A stretch of DNA of 49,367 nt from Falsirhodobacter algicola (GTDB lineage Bacteria > Pseudomonadota > Alphaproteobacteria > Rhodobacterales > Rhodobacteraceae). Under the pieces are notes generated by a model, which was given only the letters and a program-made list of their open reading frames with translations, was not told the origin of the DNA and searched no databases. Positions 16,466-24,709 of the stretch are shown here, in pieces (positions within the stretch are counted from its first letter, which is position 1; each line of letters opens with the position of its first letter). Both the position numbers and the translations under genes were made by a program. The stretch is taken from contig NZ_CP047293.1 of assembly GCF_018279165.1 (NCBI RefSeq), positions 1 through 49,367 of the forward strand. Direction: 5' to 3'.

Positions 16466-16666
16466 ATGAAGAAATTTGTCCTCCTGATGGCCGTCCTCAG
16501 CATTTCGGCCTGCGCCACGACGACGCCACTGCCGGATGTGAAAGGCTCGGTCGTCCGGCCCCTGAACCCGACCAAATGGGATTATCAGGCCGCTGTCCTC
16601 GAAAAGCAGAAGGAAATCGGCGTCACGCCCCAGATCGCCGACACGCGGGCGGGAGGCGACGCATGA
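16466..16666 (+). CDS. virB7: VirB7-like small lipoprotein
   Basis: A 66-residue lipoprotein with lipobox LSISAC (Cys about residue 16) and a short hydrophilic tail. Its place between virB6 and virB8 is that of virB7, whose product anchors VirB9 in the outer-membrane core. Sequence similarity within this family is low, so the name rests on position and lipobox. The ATG is at 16466; the stop overlaps the virB8 start as ATGA. Confidence 0.75.
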   Translation: MKKFVLLMAVLSISACATTTPLPDVKGSVVRPLNPTKWDYQAAVLEKQKEIGVTPQIADTRAGGDA

Positions 16667-17349
16667 CGGTATCGCAGGACAAGGACCTTGCCGCCTATCT
16701 GAAGGAGGCCCGCAGTTTCGACTATGACAGCCGCCTCGCCGCCGAACGCTCCAAGCGGACGGCCTGGATCATTGCCGGGGCCGCCAGCGTCATGGCGCTG
16801 ACCAGCGTGGCCGCTGTCGGCTTCATGGCCCCGCTCAAGGAAGTGGTGCCCTTCGTCATCCGGGTCGATCAGGCCAGCGGCGTGCCCGAGGTCATGACCC
16901 GGCTCAGCGACGGCGAAACCACCTATGACGAGGCCGTTACCCGTTACTTCCTCGCCCGCTATGTCCGTGAACGCGAGGGCTACACCTATGCCGAACGGGA
17001 AGCGATCTTCCACGAGGTGACGCTGATGTCCTCGCCCGAGGAACAGGCGCGCTTCTCGACCTACTACAACGGCTCCAACCCCAAGAGCCCGCAATATGCC
17101 TATGGCACCGACACCAAGGCCGAGATCAAGATCCGCTCGATCTCCTTCCTGAATGACGGCCTGGCACAAGTCCGGTTCTACAAGACCGAGATCAACGAAC
17201 GGGAAAACCTGACGACGCAAAGCCTCTGGGTCTCGACCATCGGCTTCGACTTCGACGCAGATGCAGAGATCAGCACCGAGGATCGTACGATCAACCCTCT
17301 GGGCTTCATCGTCAGCACCTATCGGGCCGACCCGGAGGTGACGGAATGA
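16663..17349 (+). CDS. virB8: VirB8 assembly factor
   Basis: A 228-residue bitopic inner-membrane protein: a short cytoplasmic part, one transmembrane helix (about 36-58, AWIIAGAASVMALTSVAAVG) and a periplasmic VirB8 domain with the usual VVPFVIRVD start and YVREREGYTY segment. VirB8 nucleates the complex and links the inner and outer parts. ATG 16663 overlaps virB7's stop; its own stop overlaps virB9. Confidence 0.93.
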   Translation: MTVSQDKDLAAYLKEARSFDYDSRLAAERSKRTAWIIAGAASVMALTSVAAVGFMAPLKEVVPFVIRVDQASGVPEVMTRLSDGETTYDEAVTRYFLARYVREREGYTYAEREAIFHEVTLMSSPEEQARFSTYYNGSNPKSPQYAYGTDTKAEIKIRSISFLNDGLAQVRFYKTEINERENLTTQSLWVSTIGFDFDADAEISTEDRTINPLGFIVSTYRADPEVTE

Positions 17350-18197
17350 TCCTGCGTACAGCCCTCATCACCTGTCTGGCGCTCAGCGCCGCCGCGCCAG
17401 CGCTCGCGCTCGACATCCCGAACCCGTCGCGCTCCGACAGCCGCGTCCGCTCCGTCAGCTACAACGAATGGGACGTGGTCCGTGTCGTCGGCACCCTGCG
17501 AACCTCCGTGCAGGTCGTCTTCGCCCAGACCGAGGAAATCATCGACGTGGGCAGCGGTGACACCGTCGCCTGGGAGATCGTGCCGCGCGGCAACATCCTC
17601 TATCTCAAGCCGCGCGAGGCCAACCCTCCGACCAATCTCCAGATCGCGACCATGCGCGAGGATGGCACCACCCGGACCTATTCCTTCGAGCTGATCGTCC
17701 GGGACGGCGCGATCACCAACAACTCCAAGGATGTCTACTTCCAGATCAGGTTCGCCTACCCGACCGACGAGGCCAACCGCCGCCGTGCAGAAGCCGCAGA
17801 CCAAAAGGCGCGGGCGCAGGAAGAGGCCGCCAAGGCAAGGCTGGCCGAATCCGTGGCAACCTCCGGCTCGAAGAACTGGCGCTATCTGGTCGCCGGGTCG
17901 CATGACCTTCAACCGTCGCAAGCCTACGACAACCGGGAAATGACGGTTCTGACCTTCTCGCGGATGAACCGGATGCCCTCGGTCTTTGTCGTGGACAGCA
18001 CCGGCACCGAGCGCATGGCGAACACCACGGTCCGCAAGAACCAGATCATCGTGCATGACGTGGCCCCCGAGATGCGCCTGCGCCTCGGGAGCCAGGTCAC
18101 CGCACTCTACAACATGGGGCTGGGATCTTCGTCTGGTGGCTACACCGGCACCGGCACCACCAGCCGCTCCGTGCAGCGCGAAATCATCGGACAGTGA
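17346..18197 (+). CDS. virB9: VirB9 outer-membrane core protein
   Basis: A 283-residue TrbG/VirB9/CagX protein with a signal peptide ending PALA-LD. The N-terminal domain (YNEWDVVRVVG, then a beta-rich region) and the C-terminal domain (WRYLVAGSHDLQPSQAYDN...TFSRMNRMPSVFVV) are both typical. VirB9 forms the outer-membrane ring with VirB7 and VirB10. A charged Ala/Glu/Arg helix joins the two domains. Confidence 0.93.
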   Translation: MILRTALITCLALSAAAPALALDIPNPSRSDSRVRSVSYNEWDVVRVVGTLRTSVQVVFAQTEEIIDVGSGDTVAWEIVPRGNILYLKPREANPPTNLQIATMREDGTTRTYSFELIVRDGAITNNSKDVYFQIRFAYPTDEANRRRAEAADQKARAQEEAAKARLAESVATSGSKNWRYLVAGSHDLQPSQAYDNREMTVLTFSRMNRMPSVFVVDSTGTERMANTTVRKNQIIVHDVAPEMRLRLGSQVTALYNMGLGSSSGGYTGTGTTSRSVQREIIGQ

Positions 18198-18199
18198 CC

Positions 18200-19366
18200 A
18201 TGACGACTGAAGAGCAAGCGCCGCAGGACGGTGCACCCGAACCAATGGAAAACGGCATCGAGGGCGAGCGCGGCATCTCCTCGATCACCAGCGCGAAATC
18301 CGCCGGGCTGAACGAGAAGAACAAGAAATTCCTCGTGGCCGCTGGCCTGGTCTTTCTTGGCACGATGGCCTTCCTCCAATGGCCGTCCGACGAAGAGCCT
18401 GCGCCGCCCGAAGAGACCGAACGCCAGCAGACCACGATCCGGCCCGGGCAGAACTTCGAACCTGCGGAACTCCCCCAAGAACAGGAGCAGCAGGCCCAGC
18501 CAGATGTGGCAGACCCCGAACCCGAAGCGCCGGTTGGCCCTATCGAGCGGGTCCGCCGGGAAGAACAACTGGCCCCGTCCGAGCCGAGCGAGGCCGAACA
18601 GCTTTACGAGTCCTCGAAACGCGCGCCCGTCATGGCCTATCAGGGCAACCTGACGGGGCTTGCCGGATCGGCGGCCCAGGCAGGCACTGATGCCGGGGCC
18701 AATCTCTTTGGCGGCTCGGCCGAGGGCGCGGGAGGCAAGCTGACGGGACTGGCGGCCGAGCTTGTCACTAGCGACCGGCAATCGGAAAAAGCCACCGTCC
18801 TCGCCCATCCGAACCTGACCGTGACACAGGGCACGACGATCCCCTGTTCTCTCGACACGGCGATGGACTCCACGGCCCCCGGCATGGTCCGCTGCACCGT
18901 GACCGACGATGTCTATTCGACCACGGGCGCGGTGATCCTTCTGGATCGCGGTACGCGTATCGTCGGCGAGTACAAGGGCGGGATGCAGCGGGGGCGCAAG
19001 CGCCTCTTCGTGATCTGGACCCGTGCCGAAACACCGAACGGCGTGATCGTGAACCTGAGCTCGCCGGGTGCCGATGCCCTTGGGCGTACCGGCTTCGATG
19101 GAGACATCGACACCCAGTTCTGGACCCGCTTCGGCGGCACGATGATGCTGTCGATCATCGACGATGCCCTGATCGTCGCCACCACCTCCGGCGACAGCGA
19201 CGATGACTCCTATGAGAACTCCCGCGCGGCGGCGCGCAGCCTCGCTCAGACGGAGCTGGAAAACACCATCGACGTGCCCGTGATCCTGCAGAAGAACCAG
19301 GGCGAAGAGGTATCGGTCACGGTGGCCCGCGATCTCGACTTCTCCGGCGTCTACCGGCTGAAATGA
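18200..19366 (+). CDS. virB10: VirB10 envelope-spanning scaffold
   Basis: A 388-residue TrbI/VirB10 protein: a cytoplasmic tail, one transmembrane helix (about residues 38-55), a long Pro/Glu/Gln-rich periplasmic spacer (about 60-130) and the C-terminal beta-barrel domain (VTQGTTIPCSLDTAMDST, then RGTRIVGEY). It spans both membranes and senses ATPase activity. ATG 18200 is used; a GTG two codons earlier overlaps virB9's stop and is equally possible. Confidence 0.93.
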   Translation: MTTEEQAPQDGAPEPMENGIEGERGISSITSAKSAGLNEKNKKFLVAAGLVFLGTMAFLQWPSDEEPAPPEETERQQTTIRPGQNFEPAELPQEQEQQAQPDVADPEPEAPVGPIERVRREEQLAPSEPSEAEQLYESSKRAPVMAYQGNLTGLAGSAAQAGTDAGANLFGGSAEGAGGKLTGLAAELVTSDRQSEKATVLAHPNLTVTQGTTIPCSLDTAMDSTAPGMVRCTVTDDVYSTTGAVILLDRGTRIVGEYKGGMQRGRKRLFVIWTRAETPNGVIVNLSSPGADALGRTGFDGDIDTQFWTRFGGTMMLSIIDDALIVATTSGDSDDDSYENSRAAARSLAQTELENTIDVPVILQKNQGEEVSVTVARDLDFSGVYRLK

Positions 19367-20400
19367 TGGAGAGACCCATCACGCCGCAAGAAAGGCCCGT
19401 GCCCCCGGCGCTGGCCTCTCACATAGCCCCGCTGTCTCCCTTCTTAGAGCGCCATGACGTTCTGGAAATCTGCATCAACCGCCCCGGCGAGGTCTTCGTC
19501 GAATATGCCAACGGGACCTGGGAAAGGGTCGAACTGCCCGACCTGACCTATGCCTTCCTGACCGGCCTCGTTGCGACCGTAGGGACCTTCTCCCGACAGA
19601 AGGTCAACGAGACAACACCGCTCCTCTCCGGCTCCCTGCCGCAGGGCGAGCGCATCCAGATCGTGCTGCCGCCTGCCGTCCCGGCGGACACGGTCAGCAT
19701 CACCATCCGCAAACCGGCGCAGCGGACTTTCACGCTCGACGAGCTTTTGGGTCAGGGCATGTTCGACGGCGTCACCAACGCCCCTTCTGCCTTGTCAGGC
19801 GAGGATGAAGCCCTCCTCGGCCATCACCGCAACGGCGACTGGAAAGCCTTCCTGAGGGCCGCCGTGCTAGCAAAGAAGAACATCCTGGTTTCGGGCTCCA
19901 CCGGCTCGGGCAAGACGACCTTCTCGAAGGCGCTGATCCCGCTGATCCCGACCGATGAACGGCTGATCACCATCGAGGACACCGTCGAACTGGAACTTCC
20001 GCAGCCCAATGTGGTGCGGATGATCTATTCCAAAGGCAGTCAGGGCGAGGCCAAGGTCAGGGCCCGTGACCTGCTGGAAAGCGCGCTGCGGATGCGGCCC
20101 GACCGCATCTTTTTGCAGGAGCTGCGCGACGCCTCGGCCTTCTACTACCTGCGCAACGTCAACACCGGGCATGCCGGGTCGATCACCACCATACACGCCG
20201 ACTCCGCCACGCTCGCCTTCGAGCAACTGGCCCTTCTGGTGAAGGAGAGTGAGGCGGGACGCGACCTCAAGCGCGATGAGATCAAGGACATGCTTTACCA
20301 GATGGTCGACGTGGTCGTTCAGATCAAAAAGACCGCCGCCGGGCGCAGGGTCACCGAGGTCTATTTCGATCCCTGCAGAAAGCTCGGGGGTGCCGCATGA
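19363..20400 (+). CDS. virB11: VirB11 traffic ATPase
   Basis: A 345-residue hexameric secretion ATPase. Walker A is GSTGSGKT (about 178-185), the Asp box is ITIEDTVEL, Walker B is RIFLQELRD, and the His box is TGHAGSITTIHAD. It acts at the cytoplasmic face with VirB4 and VirD4. ATG 19363 overlaps virB10's stop; its own stop overlaps virD4. Confidence 0.95.
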   Translation: MMERPITPQERPVPPALASHIAPLSPFLERHDVLEICINRPGEVFVEYANGTWERVELPDLTYAFLTGLVATVGTFSRQKVNETTPLLSGSLPQGERIQIVLPPAVPADTVSITIRKPAQRTFTLDELLGQGMFDGVTNAPSALSGEDEALLGHHRNGDWKAFLRAAVLAKKNILVSGSTGSGKTTFSKALIPLIPTDERLITIEDTVELELPQPNVVRMIYSKGSQGEAKVRARDLLESALRMRPDRIFLQELRDASAFYYLRNVNTGHAGSITTIHADSATLAFEQLALLVKESEAGRDLKRDEIKDMLYQMVDVVVQIKKTAAGRRVTEVYFDPCRKLGGAA

Positions 20401-22523
20401 TCGTTCAGAACTGGCATCGCCTTGGCACCCCCGCACGGGCTGCCGCGATCTCGGCCGCGGTCGTCTTCGCCGTGGCCGGGGGGCTCGTCACCGCCGCCTA
20501 TGTCATGCAGTGGGGGCTGAAGGTCCCGCTCCATCTGCCACGCGACCTGTTGCTTTGGCCGCAGGCGGCGCTGGCCGGATACACCGATCCCGAGACGGTC
20601 AAATGGATCAAGCTCTCGGGCTATGCCGGGCTGCTGCCGACCATCGTCATCGCCGCCGCCATCCTGAAGGCACAGCCGAAACCGGACGTGCATGGCCGCG
20701 CCGAGTTCGCGCGGGCGCGCGACATCCGACAGGCAGGCATGAGGTCGAAATCCGGCCTGATCGCGGGCTTCACTGGCTCCTTGCCCTCCCGCCACTATGG
20801 CAAGCGGGTCGAAAAATGGGGCCGCGCAACCGAACAAGGCGGCGCGGTCAAGATCCAGAAGGCGGGGCATCTGACCCCCAAGAATCTGCTGATGTATGGC
20901 GGCGACGAACACGTCCTGCTCTATGCCCCGACCCGCTCCGGCAAGGGCGTCGGCGTGGTGATCCCGAACCTCCTCAATTGGCCGGACTCCGCCGTGGTCC
21001 TGGACATCAAGAAGGAGAACTGGACGCTGACCGCAGGATTCCGCAAGGCAGGCGGACAGGAGGTGTTTCTGTTCGATCCCCTCGATCCAGACGGTCGAAC
21101 GCATCGCTGGAACCCACTTTCGACGGTTCGGCGCGGCACGGACTACCAGATCGAGGATCTTCAGCGGCTGGCCGATCTGTTCATTCCGGTGGCCTCGAAA
21201 GACCCGTTCTTCGACCGGGCGGCACAGACCGCCTTTGTCGGCGTTGGCGGCTATCTGGCCGAGACGCCGGAACGGCCCTTCACCTTGGGCGAAATCTACC
21301 GTCAGCTCACCCTGACCCCAGACTTCGTCCATACCTTCCAAAAACGGATCGAGGACAGGAAGGCCTCAGGCCGTCCGCTGTCGCTTCAGACCGTTTCGAC
21401 CCTCAACGACTTCCTCTCGAAGAGCGAGAACACCTTCGAGAGCGTGAAATCCACGATCACCGCCAATCTCGGCCTCTTCGCCAATCCGATGCTCGACCGG
21501 GCGACCGCCGCGTCGGACTTCGCCTTTGCCGACCTACGCCGCAAGCGGATGACGATCTATGTCGGCATCACCCCCAACAATCTCGGTCGCCTCGGGCCGC
21601 TGATGAACCTCTTCTTCCAGTCCTGCGTCGATGCGAACATGCAGGAGCTGCCCGAGCATAATCCGGCCCTGAAATACAAGATCCTCCTTTGCATGGACGA
21701 GTTCGCCTCGGTCGGGGAGCTTCCGGCCTTCAAGCGCGGCATCGGCTATTTCGCGGGCTACGGGATGAAGGTGCTGACCATCGTCCAGACCCCGGCCCAG
21801 CTGGCTGACATCTACGGTCAGGACGGCGCCGATGCCTATATGGACAACTCCGGCGTCAGCATCGTCTTCACCCCGAAGGGGGTGAAAGAGGCGCGCAACC
21901 TGTCGGAGCGGCTCGGCACGCATGGCGTGGAGGCCCGCAGCGAGTCCAAGTCCAAATACCTTGCCAACCGCAAGGGCACGACCGTCAGCCACAGCGAGCA
22001 GAAGCGCTCCCTCATGCTGCCGCAGGAGCTGCTGCAAATGGACCAGAGCGAGGCGCTGGTCTTCGTCGCCGGACACCCACCGATCCGGGCGAAGAAGATC
22101 AGGTTCTATGCTGAAGCGCCGCTTCTCGAACGCTCCAAGGTGCCGCCGCCCGTGGTCCCCAAGATCGACCGCCATGCCTTGGCGGAGGCCGTGGCCTCCC
22201 TGAGAGACGAGAACGCGATGCTGCGCGAGAGCGTCACCGCCCTTCAGACCAACTTCGACAAGCTGGCCGGTCTGAAAGCCTTCCAAGCCGCGAACGTCGC
22301 CAATGGCGAACCTGCCGAGGTGCCGATGACCGACGAGGAGATCGCCAACCCCGAAAGCATCTCCTTCGACCGGCTGGCCCTGAGCGGGCAGAAGGCACAG
22401 GCGAAAATCAAGGAGCTGAACAAGACCGGACAGGTCGGAACACGCAAGGGCGCGGCAGACATCCTCGCCGCCCTCGGCTGTGACGTCGCCCCCGCCAAAG
22501 CCGAAAGGAAACGGAATGCCTGA
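20397..22523 (+). CDS. virD4: VirD4/TraG coupling protein
   Basis: A 708-residue coupling ATPase that brings the relaxase-DNA complex to the T4SS. Two N-terminal transmembrane helices (about 17-38 and 74-92) are followed by the nucleotide domain with Walker A APTRSGKG (about 176-183) and Walker B LLCMDEFASVGEL. The C-terminal ~150 residues are a charged, coiled-coil-prone tail that may read substrates. It overlaps virB11 and the next gene, and is the last standard T4SS gene. Confidence 0.95.
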   Translation: MIVQNWHRLGTPARAAAISAAVVFAVAGGLVTAAYVMQWGLKVPLHLPRDLLLWPQAALAGYTDPETVKWIKLSGYAGLLPTIVIAAAILKAQPKPDVHGRAEFARARDIRQAGMRSKSGLIAGFTGSLPSRHYGKRVEKWGRATEQGGAVKIQKAGHLTPKNLLMYGGDEHVLLYAPTRSGKGVGVVIPNLLNWPDSAVVLDIKKENWTLTAGFRKAGGQEVFLFDPLDPDGRTHRWNPLSTVRRGTDYQIEDLQRLADLFIPVASKDPFFDRAAQTAFVGVGGYLAETPERPFTLGEIYRQLTLTPDFVHTFQKRIEDRKASGRPLSLQTVSTLNDFLSKSENTFESVKSTITANLGLFANPMLDRATAASDFAFADLRRKRMTIYVGITPNNLGRLGPLMNLFFQSCVDANMQELPEHNPALKYKILLCMDEFASVGELPAFKRGIGYFAGYGMKVLTIVQTPAQLADIYGQDGADAYMDNSGVSIVFTPKGVKEARNLSERLGTHGVEARSESKSKYLANRKGTTVSHSEQKRSLMLPQELLQMDQSEALVFVAGHPPIRAKKIRFYAEAPLLERSKVPPPVVPKIDRHALAEAVASLRDENAMLRESVTALQTNFDKLAGLKAFQAANVANGEPAEVPMTDEEIANPESISFDRLALSGQKAQAKIKELNKTGQVGTRKGAADILAALGCDVAPAKAERKRNA

Positions 22524-24063
22524 TACAGACACGAGCACGAGTTTCACGCTCTCCTACGCGCACAATGACAAGGAAGAGCGCTTCACATCGGCTGCCGCCG
22601 CAGGGCGTGCCTTCGCGGATGCCGACGCCAGCCAGCACCCGCGCGTGATCGAGGCCACGGACAAAAGCGCGCGCACCGTCGCGCGCACGGTCACCATCGG
22701 GACGGACATCCAGAAATCCGTTCCTACGCTCGACAGCGTGCGCAAAGACCTCACCGACCTCAACCGCGATGGCGCGGCCCCTTCCCGCATGACGCAGACT
22801 AACATGGACTTCTGGACCGGCTATCATGATCGGATCGCGGAAAAGGCCAGCCCGGAGAAGCAGCCCAAAGACCAGGGCTCGATCTCGCCAAGCGAGAGAC
22901 AGAAGGCCAGCCAGGATCAGGATCGCTTTGACCTGCCCGCCAGCTACCACGACAGGTTTCTGGTCACGAAGGCGAAGGGCCAACAGGACCTCTACCGCTC
23001 CCATGATGACGCCCGGCCTGCGATCGTCGACAAGGGCGACCAGCTCAGCACACGAAACGCGGATCGCGGGACCGCAATGGATATGATCGAGCTGGCCTCG
23101 CATCGCAGCTGGCAGAGCCTGAAAGCGAAAGGACCGGAGGAGTTCCGGCGCGAGATGTGGATCGAAGGCACCGCCCAAGGCCTGAAGGTGCAGGGCTATC
23201 GTCCCACCGAAAAGGACCAGGAGGAATCCAACCGCCGGTCCCAGATGATCGGGGAACGTGCCATCGAGCGGACGGACCGTGCTCCCATTTCCGCCAATGC
23301 CAAGACGATCGACCGCGAAGACCAGCAGGCCGCGCCGCGCCAAAGCTACTCTGACGGCATCTCCGGCAAAATCACCGACATCGGCACCGCCCCCTATCGC
23401 AACCGCGAAGGGGCTGATCCGGTGCCCTTCGTCGCCCTGACCACCACGGCAGGCAAGGAAGAGCATATCTGGAGCGTCACCCTGCCTGCCGCGCTCGAAA
23501 AGCATGACCTGAAGGTCGGCGACCGCGCGACCTTCTTCTCTCCCGGCGTCGAACCCATGACCTACAAGACCAAAGACCAGAATACCGGCGAGGAAGTCGA
23601 ACGTCAGGGACACCGCCGCCTCTGGGACGCCAAGGACATCGAGCGTGAAACACAGCCGCAACGCGCGGCACAGGGCAAATCTGCGGCGAAGGCAACCACC
23701 GAGGAGACACCGATGGCCGACAAGCAGCGCGAGCAGGACATTAAATCCGATCGGCTCGAAGACCGGATCAAGCGGTACGAACCGGCCGACCACGCCGCCA
23801 AAGGTCCCGCCAGCGTTCTAGCCCACATGGATGCGCGGCTTCGGGCTGAAGGTGTCTCGGAGAAGGACCGAGAGACCGCCCGCGACCATGCGGCCAAGCT
23901 GCTATCCCAAGGGATGAAAGCCGGAAGACAGATCCCGGTCCAGAAACTCGCCAACGTGACCAAGGAGCAAGAAGCCCAGGCGCGTGGAGCTACCGCCAGG
24001 GAGGCGCAACCTGTTCCTGAGCGTCAGATGTTGGACCAGACCAAGGGCAGCCGCTCCAGATAG
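22516..24063 (+). CDS. LPD7-domain conjugation-associated protein
   Basis: A 515-residue, highly charged, low-hydrophobicity protein with no signal. Residues ~150-245 match the LPD7 domain (DRFLVTKAKG, then WQSLKAKGPEEFRREMWIEG and GLKVQGYRPTEKD), a module found in relaxases and large polyvalent proteins of mobile elements. Here there is no relaxase domain. The N-terminal ~130 residues and the C-terminal third are helical and rich in Gln, Lys and Glu. It overlaps virD4 by 8 bases and so belongs to the transfer operon. It may act on entry with the relaxase or be a translocated protein; the function is unknown. Confidence 0.7.
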   Translation: MPDTDTSTSFTLSYAHNDKEERFTSAAAAGRAFADADASQHPRVIEATDKSARTVARTVTIGTDIQKSVPTLDSVRKDLTDLNRDGAAPSRMTQTNMDFWTGYHDRIAEKASPEKQPKDQGSISPSERQKASQDQDRFDLPASYHDRFLVTKAKGQQDLYRSHDDARPAIVDKGDQLSTRNADRGTAMDMIELASHRSWQSLKAKGPEEFRREMWIEGTAQGLKVQGYRPTEKDQEESNRRSQMIGERAIERTDRAPISANAKTIDREDQQAAPRQSYSDGISGKITDIGTAPYRNREGADPVPFVALTTTAGKEEHIWSVTLPAALEKHDLKVGDRATFFSPGVEPMTYKTKDQNTGEEVERQGHRRLWDAKDIERETQPQRAAQGKSAAKATTEETPMADKQREQDIKSDRLEDRIKRYEPADHAAKGPASVLAHMDARLRAEGVSEKDRETARDHAAKLLSQGMKAGRQIPVQKLANVTKEQEAQARGATAREAQPVPERQMLDQTKGSRSR

Positions 24064-24122
24064 AGCGTCATGTTAACCTCACATTGTCGTTAGCCTCCAG
24101 CAACGGGAGGGCCTCTTCCGAC

Positions 24123-24153
24123 TTGACGACTGACCACCGGGAAGTGTTTATCG
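24123..24153 (+). promoter_or_regulatory. Candidate promoter of the plus-strand copper operon
   Basis: TTGACG (24123-24128) is followed after 19 bases by TTATCG (24148-24153), or after 17 by GTTTAT. A 19-base spacer is typical of MerR/CueR-type metal-activated promoters, though the spacer has only a weak dyad (ACC/GGGAAGT). It lies ~25 bases before the first gene of the copper block. No MerR-family gene is present in the window. Confidence 0.35.
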
Positions 24154-24175
24154 TCGATAGACGAAAGGAAACTGT

Positions 24176-24529
24176 GTGCTCGGTAGGGTCTTCATCATTC
24201 TTGTTGCATTGCAGCTCGTTGTTACGAGTGCATTTGCGCATGTGATGCCGATGGCCGAACATTGTGCAGAGCCTGTAGCTCAGCATGCGCATTGTGAAGA
24301 GATACTCATCTTCCAAGATCAAGTAGTCGACGTCGACTTTGAGACCGAGCAACAACCCAAGCCAATGGGGCTGCTTCATTGCGGCAGCGTTGCTTGCACA
24401 GATCAGTCTGGAATTGCGTCAGCTGTCGCCCTGCACAAAGATTTCCGGATCGCGGACCTGAATCCAGCCGAACCGAGCATGGCTCTGCAGTCCGTTCTTC
24501 TCTCCTTCCTTCGGCCTCCTCTGGCCTGA
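24176..24529 (+). CDS. Small exported Cys/His-containing protein ahead of copA
   Basis: A 117-residue protein with a signal peptide (MLGRVFIILVALQLVVTSAFA) and a mature part with several potential metal ligands: HVMPMAEHC, HAHCEE and later GLLHCGSVAC. AAAGGAA lies six bases ahead of the GTG start. Its place before copA suggests a periplasmic metal-binding or sensing role, but I do not recognise the family. A similar small exported Cys/His protein heads the opposite copper block (32783). Confidence 0.6.
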   Translation: MLGRVFIILVALQLVVTSAFAHVMPMAEHCAEPVAQHAHCEEILIFQDQVVDVDFETEQQPKPMGLLHCGSVACTDQSGIASAVALHKDFRIADLNPAEPSMALQSVLLSFLRPPLA

Positions 24530-24709
24530 GCGCGCCTGTCCGGCGTTGATTGCGGCGTGCCCGAGCGGCTACGTCCGGCAATCCGATCATTTGCGGCCTT
24601 CTTCATGTTCGAACCTCTGGCCCAGCTGATCCTTCTCCCTCCCTTCACTGCTCGGCAGTGATCTCCTCTTTGCGCCGCCATCTTTTTGGTCCGCGCTCAC
24701 GGAAAACAC

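Noticed and set aside
24530-24709. Possible gene between the small exported protein and copA
   Set aside because: 180 bases with no frame having a start, ribosome site and sensible product; nothing called.
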